From positions 814,077-878,076 of the forward strand of contig NW_021167093.1 in NCBI RefSeq assembly GCF_003711515.1: 64,000 nt of DNA. Direction: 5' to 3'. The stretch comes from Sodiomyces alkalinus F11. Taxonomy: Eukaryota; Ascomycota; Sordariomycetes; Glomerellales; Plectosphaerellaceae. Positions 35,150 through 47,400 of the stretch are shown piece by piece. Each line of letters opens with the position of its first letter. Position 1 is the stretch's first letter. Below the pieces are notes generated by a model. The model did not search any database. It was not told the DNA's origin and worked only from the letters and a program-made list of their open reading frames with translations. The position numbers and the translations under genes are program-made.

Positions 35150-37084
35150 ATAAGGCCCTTATTTAATACTAAACCGGACTATTATATTACCTTTTCCCCG
35201 CTATAGTGCTACCGTGTTCTTATAGGCTTCTATAACTTTAAGGGCGCGGCGGAAGTTATTCAGCCTTTTCCGTTATAGGAACCATTTAGCTATCGCCCCG
35301 GCTTTTATATTATAGTCTAGTATATCATATAGATCCCCTCTAATCGTGAGTAGTCTCCTTACGGCACCGAAAAGCTCCCTACGCTTATCCTTAGTTATAT
35401 CCTAGTATTAAAGTACTACGTGCTCTGTTATTTCTGCCCCCCCGTTACTATAAGGGCACCGCGCTATTAGGAGTCCTAGTACCCTCGCCTTAGCTAGGAA
35501 AGCCTATAGGCCTAGTTTTTCTAATCTAATCTAGGTAAGTATAGAGCTTTATAGCTTAAGGAGTCCTCTATATTTTCGGAGGGAGCGTTATAATAGGGGG
35601 CGACTTAGTGCCGGTACGGTATAGGTATAAGGCCGCTATACTTCTGCCTAGGCTTAACCCTATTCCCTTATAAGGGCTTTCCTCGGGGGCGAGGTTCTAG
35701 CCTAGGTTATTAGGACGGTAAGCTAGGCTATCTATATAAGGGTAGCGTAGGTTCTATAATACCGGTTCGGTATCGCTAAGGCTCTCGCCGCGGCGTATAC
35801 TCCGGCTAATATCTTATCTTCGGTCCCCTCTTCTTATATCTAAAGGATCTTCCGGGCACTTAGGCTTAAGAGGTATAGGTTAAGGGGAGGAATAAAGATT
35901 ATCTTTTTAAGAACCCTAACCGGTATAGCCTCATAGGCTCTAGCTACTAGTTAGAGGTATCGGTTCTATACCGTTATAAGTGCTATTATAGGGCTATACC
36001 GGGGGCCGGCTCCTATCTTATAGATAGTTAAAGCGTAATAGGCGATTACTAGTCTTATTACTATAAAGTATAGTCTCCTGATATCTAGAACGCTATACCC
36101 CTACGCTACTGCGCTAAGCCTTAAAAAGACGTATATTTAGGTAGCTAAACGGCTCTTTACTTTTTTAGTATATTATCGGAAGTTAAGTTTCCTATTAAGC
36201 TAAACGCCTATGAGCCTTATTACTACTATTACCGGTACCGAAGAAGCGCTAAAAGGGAGCGGGGTAAAGGAGGGCTAGCGTGACTTCGTGAAGGAGATAT
36301 AGATATCCTTAGCTAGTTCGAACTATAGTCCGCTCGCTATCTCCTAGTCTAGGTAAGTTCGCTATGCGACGATAAGACGGTACTATATCCATACCTTTAT
36401 TCTGCCGAAGGCGATAATATTTATAGTATTAGTAAAATATACTACTATTATTTTAAGGACCTTTTTTAGTTTTTTATAAAGGGTAGAGGTATAAAGGATA
36501 CAAAGGATTAGGGAGATCGGGAAGCCTTATCGCACCCCCCCGCGGAGGTATTATAGGGGGGCCGTTTCGGTATTAAGTAATAGCTAGGCTATACGGGTTT
36601 AGAGGAAGCTATTAATTAGGATAGTAAGCTATTAGGGGAAGCCTTTCCTTTTAAGTACCTTAAGGAGGCGAGAGTAGTGGATAGTATTAAAAGCGCCTTT
36701 AATACCTAGTTAGAGTATTAAAGCGGTGCCGTTATAAGCCTAGCTCCCTTTTACGGCCTCCGTGACTCTTTATACTACTATCTTTATACTCCGCCCGGTC
36801 CGGTTACCTATCTATCCTTCTAGGAGGAGCCGATACTCCTTTACTATAATAGCAATATAATCGGCTAGTATCCCTTTAAGGACCTTATCTATTATATTAA
36901 AGAGTAGTATCGGTCACTAGCCCTTTATTATCTTATAGTCGGCTAGCGGCCGGCCTTCTTTCTTAAGGACTACCACGGTAGCGTAGCGGCACCTCTTCGG
37001 GTACTAGCCTATTTTAAGGCACGCTATAAAGATAGCACTTAGTCTTTAGTATAGGGGAGGTCTATACACTTTTGAGAGCCCTGC
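35150..37084 (-). pseudogene. L4 ORF2, C-terminal part (RT, RNase H), broken
   Basis: RT and RNase H on the minus strand. The catalytic box (rc of about 36425-36455) reads YFTNTINIIAF, so the Asp pair is destroyed. The frame would continue into 38474-39800 if the mariner and one TA are removed (compare L3 21790-21810, CCTGCTAGGAG uninterrupted). Very many stops. Confidence 0.78.
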
Positions 37085-37086
37085 TA

Positions 37087-38471
37087 TAGTCGGTACACAC
37101 TAATTTCGAGTCAGACTAAAAATATCCCACCACTATATCACTACTACTATCTTCGAAGTCCTCTATACATCGTATTCCTTAGTAAAGTCAGTAGTATTTA
37201 TATAATCTAGGTACAGGAAAAGCAGGTCTCTCGAATAGTATAATTAGTATTTTATATTCCACCCTCCGCTTTAAATTATAGCATTAATCCTACGCGGTAT
37301 ACTAGCTATTAGCCTTTGGATAAGCTCTTATTCAAACTCCTCCTATACTATAACCGCGGTGCGTATAAGTAATTCCCACGATTCAATATTCTTTTTTATA
37401 TCCACGAGGTTCGGTTCCTTCTTATAAATACGCTCCTTTATTAAGTTCTATAGGTTTTCTATAGGGTTAAGGTCAGGGGAGTATACCGCCTAGTCTATGA
37501 TTTCGACCCTGTTTTCTCGAGCCTATAGGCGTAACTATTTTTACACTACGCGCGCTATATACGTAGAGGCGTTATCCTGGGCGAAGATCTTACTAGGATC
37601 GCAAATAGTTAGAAGCTGGTCTTAAAGGCAGTATAAAATAACCTGACCTGTAACCCCCCCGCGCGGTGATTCGGGGTTACCGTGAAGCTTGTATAACAAC
37701 GTGCGCGCGCTATACGAAATCGCGCCCTAGAATATCTAGGAGTATCTTATTAGCTTAAGCCGTGGCTATATATTCTAGGGGAGTAAACGTTCGCCTTAGT
37801 AAAACGTTAGTATAAAGTTCTAAAGCCGGGATAATAGCCTACCTTTCCGTAGAAAACCTAACTCTGCCTTATACTCTGGCCGCGCGCGATAGTGCTCTCG
37901 TTAGAGAAGATAACGCGTTTCCAGAAATTAAGGCCTTTACTTGCGTGTGCCCTAGTAAAAATAAGCCTCTCTTTCGTGTGCTCTTCTATTAGTTTTAGTC
38001 GTTAAAGCGCGCGGTAGTACTGGATACCTCTGCGGATAAGCTCCCTCTTAATTATCTCTATAAAATATGTAAGGCGCGCCTAGGCCTTGAGTTCCCTACA
38101 CGAAATAAAAGGGTTTTACCTAACGAATCGAAAGAGGTACCTTATATCGCGATTAGTAAGGCAGCGTGGCCGGCTAGGCCGTGGGAGTGACCTAGCTGAT
38201 TTCTGCTCTTAGTATCGCTTGTATATCCTATGGATAGACCCTGGGGATACGCCTATCCTGCGTGCGACCTCGCAATACGTTAGCCCTATTTCGACTAAGG
38301 ATATAATCCTTATTCGTTTATACGGCGAATAATACTGTTGAGGGGTCTATGGCTATTGAACTGGCATTATTACGGCTGTTTGAAGATAGAGGGTAATAGT
38401 AGGAATAACGTGTTTGAACGCGTTAAGGGTGAAAATGTGGGTTTTGACTCGAGATTAGTGTGGGGCCACTG
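37087..38471 (-). mobile_element. Tc1/mariner-type DNA transposon, 1,385 bp
   Basis: Inserted at a TA: TA is duplicated at 37085-37086 and 38472-38473, and the interrupted LINE sequence (CCTGC-TA-GGAG) is intact in L3. Terminal inverted repeats of about 35 bp are present: the left end has TAGTCG, CACACTAAT and TCGAGTCA, and the rc of the right end has CAGTGG, CACACTAAT and TCGAGTCA. It encodes one transposase on the minus strand. CA/TG dinucleotides are clearly commoner here than in the surrounding LINE, so RIP has acted less on it. Confidence 0.93.
37200..38345 (-). pseudogene. Tc1/mariner transposase (DDE), broken
   Basis: N-terminal helix-turn-helix reads ISLVEIGLTYCEVARRIGVS, then PGSIHRIYKRY (rc of about 38215-38310). 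Central FQGAISYSARTLLYKL-like block and GNPESPRGG lead to the catalytic QDNA (rc of 37569-37584) and SPDLNPIENL (rc of about 37450-37482). I count 38 residues between the QDN Asp and the PIEN Glu, more than the usual 34 of Tc1. Roughly a dozen TAG/TAA stops at Gln/Trp positions, plus an apparent +1 shift at a G run near 37658-37666, inactivate it. The exact start codon is unclear. Confidence 0.88.
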
Positions 38472-38473
38472 TA

Positions 38474-39800
38474 GGAGCCTATTATTAGGCCCTAGTACCG
38501 CCTAGGGTTTAGTCTTCTTAAGGCGCCCCTGCACGCCCGCTACGGTAATATCGTAGCGGATATCCTAACTAAGGGGGAATTCCGCGCCTAGGGGTCTAAG
38601 GGCGGTAGGGAGGGGGGGTAAAAAGAACTTCCGGTTAAGGACTTCGGCTTTCTCTATATATATAGTGGCTAGGTTATCGTTATCGTCTTACCGTAGTAAC
38701 GGTACCGATAAGGGGTCTAGCGGTGCTCCCCCTTTTATTTATACTTATTTCTATAATCGCTAGAGGAGGTTATCGTTCTTCCTAGTCTTATATAGTAGGT
38801 ATTATTAGTATAGTCGCTTCGCTACTATAACGGCTTTATCGCGGCGTGTCTCCGCTTCCTAAAACTCGTCCTATCCGTTCCGGGACTTCCTAGATATATA
38901 TTTACGGTAGAGGCGTCTTACCTCCTAGGTAAGAGCGGTTAACTCCGCGTTCTACTAAGGGGTAGGTAGGCGTCTAGAGGTACCCCCGCGGCGACGCGGT
39001 ATAGACTTATCGGCTAGGGTCGTAAAGTCCCCGATTAGGTTATTTAGTACTAAGTTAATATCTCCTAGTATTATAAGGGGGCCGGTCTACTATAGTTATA
39101 TAGCGGCGAGCTAGGAGACCTATAAAGAGTTAAAGTCCTTCTAGACCTAGCGGGGCCCGCCTAGGTCCTATAATAGTATTATCGTAGTGCTCGGCGCGGT
39201 ATCTATCTCTATATAGATTTATCGTATCTATAAGTAGTAGTCTAACCCGATAACGGTTTTATTAGGGCCGCCGAAATCGTAGCGGAGCCTTTATATCGCC
39301 TATATAAGGTTAATAGTGCTAGCGCGCTATCGCGGGCGGTGCTATATAGTAGTTCCGAGGGGGGCTACTAGGTCTAGGTTTTACCAGGTTATAAGGGTAA
39401 GTAGGGTATTAGCTTAGGAGTAATAACGCGGTAGCTATAACTATAAGAGGTAGTATAAGTTAAAGTCTTCTATAAGAATATAGCGGCCCTATAGCGGTGC
39501 TATATCGAATATATCTTATAGGGGTATATTCTAGGGGGTCCTAGCTAACTAGTAGTTCTCTAAATAGATTAACTAGATTATAAGGGCGTTATCTTTAGTC
39601 CTAAATATACCCGCGTAGGTATTACAGTAGGCCCGCCACGTCTACGTATATAGTAGGTGTCTCTTATATATATATAGGAGGGCGCGGCCTCCTCCCTACA
39701 TTAGCCGGTACCCTTAGGTGGGGTAGGCAGGGCTTTTTATAAAGGGGTTAAGGCCGGGTTCCTGGATTACTATTATATCGTACTCGGCGCGGTACCAGAG
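38474..39800 (-). pseudogene. L4 ORF2, N-terminal part (endonuclease to RT start), broken
   Basis: The counterpart of L3 21810-23150. It begins near rc of 39790 (CGGTACCAGAGCGGGAGCTC region), with the EN GDFN-type block at rc of about 39455-39475. It is separated from the RT half by the mariner. Stops at Gln codons. Confidence 0.75.
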
Positions 39801-41220
39801 CGGGAGCTCCCGCCACGCCTAACTCCTCCCTATATTCTATAAAAGGATATAGATTCTTATTAATTAGTAGTAGGGGGGGGGTTAAGATAATATACCGGGT
39901 ATAACCGGGGTCTGGTTCTAGCTTTATAGCTCTTACTACGGTACCTTACTAGCTCCGCGGGGGACTATATAGGCGCTTATAGGGCCCGGTATCAGGGAGC
40001 CCTCCTATCCTTTAGTCCTTTTTAGGGGGTATCTACGGCCCCTATAAAAGGGCCGGTCCTAGTCCTAGACGATAATAATCGGGGGGAAGATCTACGGCTA
40101 CTATAGGTATACTCTTTCGGTTTAGCGGGTAATATCAAAGTCCCTGGCTTAGTATTTATACGCTTCGCGAGTCTTCTTAGCCTTTTTCCTTAGTAGTCGG
40201 TATAAGTCGTTAAAGGTATTATAGTCTCCGGTATAGGTAGTATAGCAGCGGGAGCGGCTAGGCGCTATAACGTTATAGTATCCTAGGCCTTATAGGTACG
40301 CCGATTCGGGCTTAGCGTAATAGCGGTATACCCTTTTTACTATAGGGTAGCCGTTAGCCTTATAGCCGAAGTATAAGTATTTATAGCACCTTAGGGGGCT
40401 AAGGTTAGAATTATATAGTTTATAGATATAGTTACCCCCTTTAAAAAGGAGGGTATTCTGGATAAGGCTTACTGCCCTTTCTGGTAAAGCCGATTCGATA
40501 AAGAGAAGCGCTACCCTATTAATACCGTAACGGGGTACTCGCTATTATACTTAGAGGATTTTAGCCTCGGGGTTTATATCTTATAGGGATACTAGTAAGT
40601 CCTCCTCGGATACGGCGTTAAGGACCTCCTAGGGGATAGCCTTAATAAGCGTAGGGTAGGTTTATACAGCTAGGATAACTCTTTTATTAAAGGCCTTCTT
40701 AACCTATTATTCTTTATAGGTAGTCTACTATTATACTCCTTCGGTAAAGGTAAGGTAGATATCTCTATTAAGTAGCTTCCGTGCCGTTATAGCATTATAT
40801 CGGGTAATCGTGGCGTTTATAGCTTAAATAATTTCCTTTAGAGTCCTGGCTCTAAGGGACTAGTCTTTGGAGAGGGTTCTTTAGCGGACTATTAGTTCCC
40901 GGTAATACTTAGCGGGGATTATTTTAGGGGGGGCGGGGTCCCGCGGTGGTGGCGTTACGGGTACTCGGGCTATAATATTAGCCTAGGTCTTGTTTATACT
41001 ACTCGTTCCTTTCCGGAGTTCTTCTCGGATAATATAGCGGATAAATACGTATAGGTATACTAGCGGTAGCGTGCCGGTGTTATTATAGGTACTATATATC
41101 GTAATTAGTTTCTTTACTAGCTCTATAACCTATTTAATCGTGTTCCTATCAGCTAATAAGACCTAAATTTCAGCCTTAATCTTAGCTACTCTCGGTTCTA
41201 GGGGGCGTAGTAGTCCCCTT
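39760..41220 (-). pseudogene. L4 ORF1 (zinc-knuckle protein), broken
   Basis: Collinear with L3 ORF1 on the minus strand; knuckle region at rc of about 40260-40400. Overlaps the start of ORF2 near 39790. Many stops. Confidence 0.7.
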
Positions 41221-41507
41221 TTAGTCTTTTATCGGTTCCGCGCTATATCCTGCCTTAGGGGGAGGGGGAGTGCTTATATTACGAAAAGTGGGTCCGTTAC
41301 GAATTCTGTATAGTTAAGGTCGGGATAATACTATTCTATAACTCTTCCGGCTATACCGTAGCACCGGTATTACGGTACCGCTGCGATAGTATCCTAAGAG
41401 AAAGGCGGTAGTTATAATCTCTGTCTTAGTGGTTTTATCGGTTTTACTCTTATTACGCGCCTATGGTTAGTGGGTGTGTCGAAATCCAATCGAGTATATA
41501 ATTAACT

Positions 41508-41518
41508 ATTAGTATTAG

Positions 41519-41607
<89 letters not shown>

Positions 41608-41648
41608 GTATTAATATTATTATAAGTATTATTATTATTATTAGTAAT
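41508..41648 (+). repeat. (ATT)n microsatellite, left half of an interrupted array
   Basis: Array of ATT with regularly spaced AGT interruptions (TTAGTATTATTATTATTA units of about 18 bp). It lies between the 5' ends of L4 and L5. A similar array with the same AGT interruptions lies at 45938-46063 on the far side of L5. Poly-Ile/Leu reading frames through it are not genes. Confidence 0.9.
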
Positions 41649-41939
41649 ATCTTCGCGATATAGCTTCGAACTAAAATATCGACACGCCTATTAACCACGG
41701 GCGCGTAATAAGAGCAAAATCGATAAAACTCTTACGATAGTGATTATAACTACTACCTCCCTCCCAGGATACTATTATAGTGGTACCGTAATACTAGCGC
41801 TACACTATAGCCGGAAGAGTTATAGGATAGCGTTACCCCGACCTCGATTATATAGAATTCGTAACGGACGTACTTTTCGTTATATAAGCGCTCCCCCCCC
41901 TACTTATAGCAGGATATAGCGCGGAACCGATATAAGACC

Positions 41940-43390
41940 GAAAAGGGACTACCACGCCCCCCCGGAACCGAGAGTAACTAAGATTAGGGCAGAAATTTAG
42001 GCCTTACTAGCTAATAGGACTATAATTAACTAGGTCGTGGAGCTAGTAAAGGAACTAATTATAATACGTAGCACCCGTAAGGACACTAGTACGATACCGC
42101 TAACGCACCTATACATAACCGTCTGCCACGTTATCCGTGAGGAACTCCGAAAGGGAATAAGCGGTACAAGAGAGACCTAGGCTAATATTATAGCCTAAGC
42201 ACCCGCGGTAACGCCGCCGCGGGACCCCGCCCCCCTTAAGGGAATCCCCGCTAAGTATTATCGGGAGTTAATAGTCCGCTAAGGAACTCTCCCCGAAGAC
42301 TAGCCCCTTAGAGCCAGGACCCCTAAGGAAATTATTCAAGCTATAAACGCTATAACTACCCGATATAACGCCGTAGTGGCATAAAAGCTACTTAGCGGTA
42401 ATATCTGCCTTACCTTTACTAAAGGGGTATAGTAGTAGACTACTTATAAAGAGTAATAGGTTAAAAAGGCCTTCGGTAAAGGAGCTACCCTAGCCGCGCA
42501 AACTTACCCTACGCTTACTAATGCTATCTCCCCCGGGAGGTCCTTAACGCCTTATCCGAGGAGGACCTACTAATATCCATATAAGATATAAACCCTAAGG
42601 CTAAAATCCTCCGGGCATAATAGCGAGTACTCCGCCGCGGTACTAATAGGATAATACTCCTCCTTATCGAATCGGCTTTACCAGAAGGGGCAGTAAGCCT
42701 TATCCGGAATACCCTCCTCTTCGAAGGGGGTAGCTATATCTATAAACTATATAATCCTAACCTTAGCCCCCTAAGGTGCTATAAGTGCCTATACTTCGGC
42801 TATAAGGCTAACGGCTACCTAACGGCAGAGAAGGTATACCGTTACTACGCTAAGCCTAAATCGGCGTACCTATAAAACCTAGGGTATTATAACGCTGCGG
42901 CGCCCGGCCGACCCCGCCGTTATACCGCCTATACCGGAGACTATAATACCTTTAACGACTTATACCGGTTACTTAAGAAAGAGGCCGAGAAGACGTATAA
43001 AGCGTATAAATACCGAGCCAGAGACTCCAATATTACCCGCTAGACTGAAGCGGTATACCCACGGCAGCCGTAGATCTTCCCCCCATTATTATCGCCCAGG
43101 ACTAGGATAGACCCCTTTATAGGGGCCGTAAACGCCCCCCGAAAAGGACTAAAGGATATAAGGGCTCCCCGATACTAGGCCCTATAAGCGCCTATATAGT
43201 CCCTTATAGAACCGGCCAGGCACCGTAGTAGGAACCCTAGAGCTAGACCCTGGCTATACCGGGTATATCGTCTTAACCCCCCCCCCCCTCTAATTAATAG
43301 AAATCTATATCTTTTCGTGGAATATAGGGAGGAGTTAGGCGCGGCGGGAGCTACCGCTTTAGTACCGCGCCGAATATAACGTGATAGTAA
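41940..43390 (+). pseudogene. L5 ORF1 (zinc-knuckle protein), broken
   Basis: The C-terminal knuckles at about 42774-42870 read LRCYKCLYFGYKANGY followed by VYRYYAKPKSAYL, showing better-preserved Cys (CYKC) than in L2. Further down SRPRRYTAYTGDYNTFNDLY-like and KKEAEKTYKAYKYRA-like basic segments are visible. The product would bind LINE RNA. Stops at Gln/Trp. Confidence 0.78.
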
Positions 43391-44233
43391 TCCAGGAACC
43401 CGGCCTTAATAGTTTCACAAAAAGCTCCGCCTACCCCTCCTAAGGGGTATACTGGCTAATCTAAGGAGAAGGCCGCGCCCTCTTATATATCTATAAGAGA
43501 TACCCGCTATACACGTGGACGTGGCGGGCCTACCACGATACCTACGCGGTTATATTCGGGACCGGAGATAATACCCTTATAATCTAGTCGATCTACTTAG
43601 GGAACTACTAGTTAGCTAGGATCCCCTGGAATATGCCCCTATAAGATATATTCGACACGGCACCGCCACGGGGCTAACACGTCCTTATAGGGGACTTTAA
43701 CCTATACTACCCTCTATAGTTATAGCCACCGCGGTACTACCCCTAAGCTAATACCCTACTTACCCTTATAACCCGGTAGAACCTTAACCTAGTAACCCCC
43801 CCGGAATAACTATATAGCACCGCCCGGGCCGGCGTGCTAGCACTATCGACCTTATATAGGTAATATAAGGGCTCCGCTATAACTTTAGCGGCCCGGATAA
43901 AACCGTTATCGGGTCTAACTATTACTTATAGACGGCCTAAATCGTTATAAAGACGGACACCTTACCGACTACCGCAACGATACTACCGCGGGACCTAGCC
44001 GGGTCCCGCTAGGTCTAGAAAGACTTTAACCCCTTATAGGTCCCCTAGCTCGCCACGCGGCTATAGTAGACCGGCCCCCTTATATCACTAGAAGACATCG
44101 ACTTAGTACTAGATAACCTAATAGTAGACCTTACGAATATAGCCGATAAGGCCGCGCCGCGCCGCCGTGGGGGCACCCCTAAACGCCTATCCACCCCCTA
44201 GTAGAATGCGGAGCTAACGGCCCTTACCTAGAT
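43345..44233 (+). pseudogene. L5 ORF2 endonuclease, truncated by deletion
   Basis: AEYNVIVIQEPGLN (about 43370-43412) carries the EN IQEP motif; GDFNLYYPL (about 43691) is the second EN block. The frame ends at the deletion junction with the 3' UTR, leaving no RT. It contains TAG/TAA stops too, so it is doubly inactive. Confidence 0.78.
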
Positions 44234-45935
44234 TATTAATAGGGGTCCTATAAGCCGGGACCCCGGCGGTATTAGCTCGGCGTTAGGGGGGGCTACTAGT
44301 GGCTACTAGCTATTATCGACCTAGTTATTATCGTCCTTGTCGTCCTTGTCGTCCTCGGTAGCGCTAATACCACTCTCGATATATTCTAGGCCCTATTAGG
44401 ACAGGTTAGCTAACTACCGCCACTATAATACCGTAGGGAGACTGAAAAGGGGCCACTTATAAGGTACTCCAGAATAAGGTCTATCTTACCCTCTAAACGT
44501 CTTATCTAATAAGATAATTCCTATACCTCCGCCGATACGGGGCCACCGCGGCTATAACCGGAAGGTAGCGCCCGGTTTAGGGCCCGGCTAAAAAGCCGGG
44601 ACGCTGTCCCTAAACGCTCCTTAGCCTATAGCTTATTAGTAGGGGACTACTTCGGCACCGAAGGGGGAGATATATAGTAGCGATACCGTTATTACCGGCG
44701 GCCTTTACCACTATATACGCCCTATAAAGATCTATAAGACGCTACTACTATTTTTTAATAGCGGGGGGGACCTAAAGGAAAATTAGTATATACCACCACG
44801 ATATACCTGCGGTACCACGACGATATCGACACGACTTATATCCTTACACGGACGCCGGCTATTAGTATACTAAAAATAAGCTGCCCCTATACCCGTAGTA
44901 TTAGAGCAGGCCTCCACGTTATCCGGGTATATACCCAGGCGCTTACTATAACGAATATAACTGCCCTAGGTTAGCCACCACGGCACCGCCCCGATACTAT
45001 TAGGGGATATATACGGTATAACCCGAACCGAGCCCTTCTTATACCGGTTACGATTATTATTAGTATTATTATTAGGAGACGATATCTACGACTATTAGCA
45101 CGCTGCTACTAAGGCACCGTTACGCTACTAGGAGAACTTATATTATACTACTACTACCGCTTAATTATTTATATATATAAATTAATACTATACTACCTAA
45201 TTAACCCCACGCCACCACGCTACCGCGGCGCTACCCACTAAGCACTTATAGTCTAGTCATAATAGGAAAATAAACGAGGGAAACTAAAGGGTTTTACTAG
45301 TAGTATAGAGCCGTAACGATAAGCCTATAGCACTAGAAGCAGGAATAGATTAGGAGAAAACCTATAACGAACTCGTTAGCATTATAGGAGGAAGAGAGAG
45401 GGAAAAGAGGCACGAAGACCTTAAGGGATATTAACTATCTAATTCTATAATAGGGTAGAGCCCTATTCCCCTTACCTACCGCCGGATATAGCAGGAACCT
45501 ACTTAAGGGAGGCAGGAGGCGCCTGCCTCCTTTACTCTCTTTATTAACCGAGTAGAAGGAATAAAAGGCACGATCCTCGGGGATATAGGGAGGCTAAGGC
45601 TAAAGGGCCGTAGCCTCCGCACCGCGGAGGCGCGGCGGCACCCCCTCGGCCCCTACTCCGTCGCTAATAATCGGCTTAGGCTAACCTACCTAACCACTAG
45701 CCTACCACACTTCCCGTTAGCCACTAGCCTAAAGGTACGATCTAGATATATAGCAGAGATAAACCGGGGCTATATCGGCCCCGTAGCGGTATTACTCCAC
45801 CTCAGGAAGTGTATAGAGGTTTTCCCCGGGTTTTACCCGGGTTTTCCCCCCTATAGCTACCCGAGAAGGACCGTATAGCCTAGAAAGGCTCCTATAGATT
45901 AGTTAGGATAGCGGAGTAAGATCGATAATAATAAT

Positions 45936-45937
<2 letters not shown>

Positions 45938-45967
<30 letters not shown>

Positions 45968-45988
45968 GTATTATTATTATTATTATTA

Positions 45989-46027
<39 letters not shown>

Positions 46028-46032
46028 GTATT

Positions 46033-46063
<31 letters not shown>
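45938..46063 (+). repeat. (ATT)n microsatellite, right half
   Basis: ATT array with AGT and ATC interruptions immediately after the AAT tail of L5, continuing to LINE-3. The inverted polarity relative to the L5 tail shows that it is not the L5 tail itself. Confidence 0.88.
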
Positions 46064-46065
<2 letters not shown>

Positions 46066-47400
46066 CTTTTTTTTCTTTTTCTATATCATAACAGGAAAAG
46101 GGGAGAAGCCGAGCGGAGTACTAAAAGAACTAGCTAGTAAGCAGGCGTAGTGCTTATATATCGTTACCGGCGCGTATCAGGCTATAGCTATAAAGGTAGT
46201 AAAGATAAAGGCGGGGGTCCCCCCCCTTAACTTATACTATAACGCCCTAACCGCGTAAGCGGTGCTATAAGTAAAGGGCACCTAGATAGAGTAAGCGATA
46301 TTTTAGGTATAACGAGTAGTCGAAGCGGCTACGTAGCGTAGAAGATATAGGGGAGGGGTTAGGCCTTACCTAAGGTCCTAGAGAGCTTAGAAATAGGAAA
46401 TCAAGTCCTAGCTCCTTAGGAGGGAACTAGCCTAGCGCCTTCAAGAGGAATAAGCGTACCGGTAAAAGCGTACCTCGCTATGCTAATATAATAGCGTGGC
46501 CGTAGCGTGGACGCCCTAGCTTAACCACATAGCGTTTAGGGAGTATAAGGGCCTTATAAAACTATAGAGTTCTATTCTTACCTAGATCCCAATAAAGAAG
46601 ATAGGCCTTTATTACTTCCTTTTTATAAAAGGCGTACCGGATATGGCGATACTACGTTCTTAGTACGCCGATAAAGGGCCGGAGATAGCGGAATATATCG
46701 CGTTATAATACCGGGATATAGTAAGGGAGATATAAGAGCGCCTCGCGGCCGATATAGGCGCGCGCCTACTAATAAAATAGGACTAGCTCTTAGCGCTCCG
46801 GAGTAAGGAGATTATAGGGAAGGTCGCGAAATAGTTCCTATAAAGCGGGCGCTTTCCGGACTTCTAACTAGCACAATAACTAGAATCGGAGGCGTAGTAA
46901 AGCCCCCGTAGCGCTAAAACCTCGGGTAAATATATAGGAGAGGTTAAAGATAGCTACGAAGAAGATAAGTAAAGGGAGAGTAAGATATTTATTAATAGCC
47001 GCTATACAGCTACGCTATAATCACGCTATAACCCGCCTATGTACTCCTCCTCCTTATTATCTATATACTTATCCGACTTATTATTATTATCGGACCCAAT
47101 TACTCTACTATCTACTAGGATAACCTTATCCTCGGCCCTACCCTTATCCTTAGTAGTAAAGGTAGTAGGGTCTCCCGATAATAGGATAGGGATATTCTAC
47201 GATACGTATTAGTAGCGGGGTCGATATAGGAGAGGCGCCGGGTAACTTATAAGGTAGGCGAGGATAGCCTTTAATATCTCGCTATTACGGGTTAACCCCG
47301 ATATAAAGGATCCGGCTATACTCCGGATCTTCCTAACTATGCACTTAGTTAACGGACCTATATCGCCTAGTTATCGCCACCTTATAGCTAGCCTAGCGCT
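46064..47400 (+). mobile_element. LINE-3 fragment, 5'-truncated (third LINE family)
   Basis: Contains only the RNase H and C-terminal part of a non-LTR ORF2, distinct in sequence from the L family and LINE-2. It begins after the (ATT)n array; the downstream edge is not defined and is somewhere between the end of the coding region (about 46975) and Gypsy gag (about 47560). No poly(A) or duplication was identified. Confidence 0.65.
46093..46975 (+). pseudogene. LINE-3 ORF2 C-terminus (RNase H and zinc-binding region)
   Basis: Frame reads CLYIVTGAYQAIAIKVVKIK, then AGVPPLNLYY (about 46150-46245), the conserved block that in L6 reads CLWLIAGAYKATPVRVLE. Further on, IKKIGLYYFLFIKGVPDMAI (about 46593-46652) and EIAEYIALQYRDIVREIQER (about 46682-46741) match the C-terminal Cys/His block (usually CxC...HxxxxC) with its Cys lost to Ser/Tyr. 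Stops are TAG/TAA. EN and RT are absent. Confidence 0.75.

Larger units (their letters stand above)
33824..41482 (-). mobile_element. LINE L4 (Tad-like family), full-length, carrying a mariner
   Basis: Minus-strand copy from an ATT/CTT-rich tail (33824-33851) to the 5' end (rc at 41474-41482). Net LINE length after removing the 1.4-kb mariner is about 6.3 kb. 3' UTR 33852 to about 35150, ORF2 about 35150-39800 (interrupted), ORF1 about 39760-41220. Heavily RIP-mutated in the 3' half. Confidence 0.87.
41663..45937 (+). mobile_element. LINE L5, plus strand, RT domain deleted
   Basis: Starts with the family 5' end (GACACGCC at 41681; the preceding CTTCGAACTAAAATATC is shared with L3). ORF1 and endonuclease are collinear with L6 to 44233. 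There the equivalent of L6 50717 is joined directly to 53089 (CCTTACCTAGATTATTAATA), deleting about 2.37 kb with all of RT and RNase H. 3' UTR and a short AAT tail end at about 45937. Confidence 0.87.

Noticed and set aside
41453..41698. Poly-Ile/Leu 81-codon frame
   Set aside because: It is the (ATT)n microsatellite read on the minus strand.
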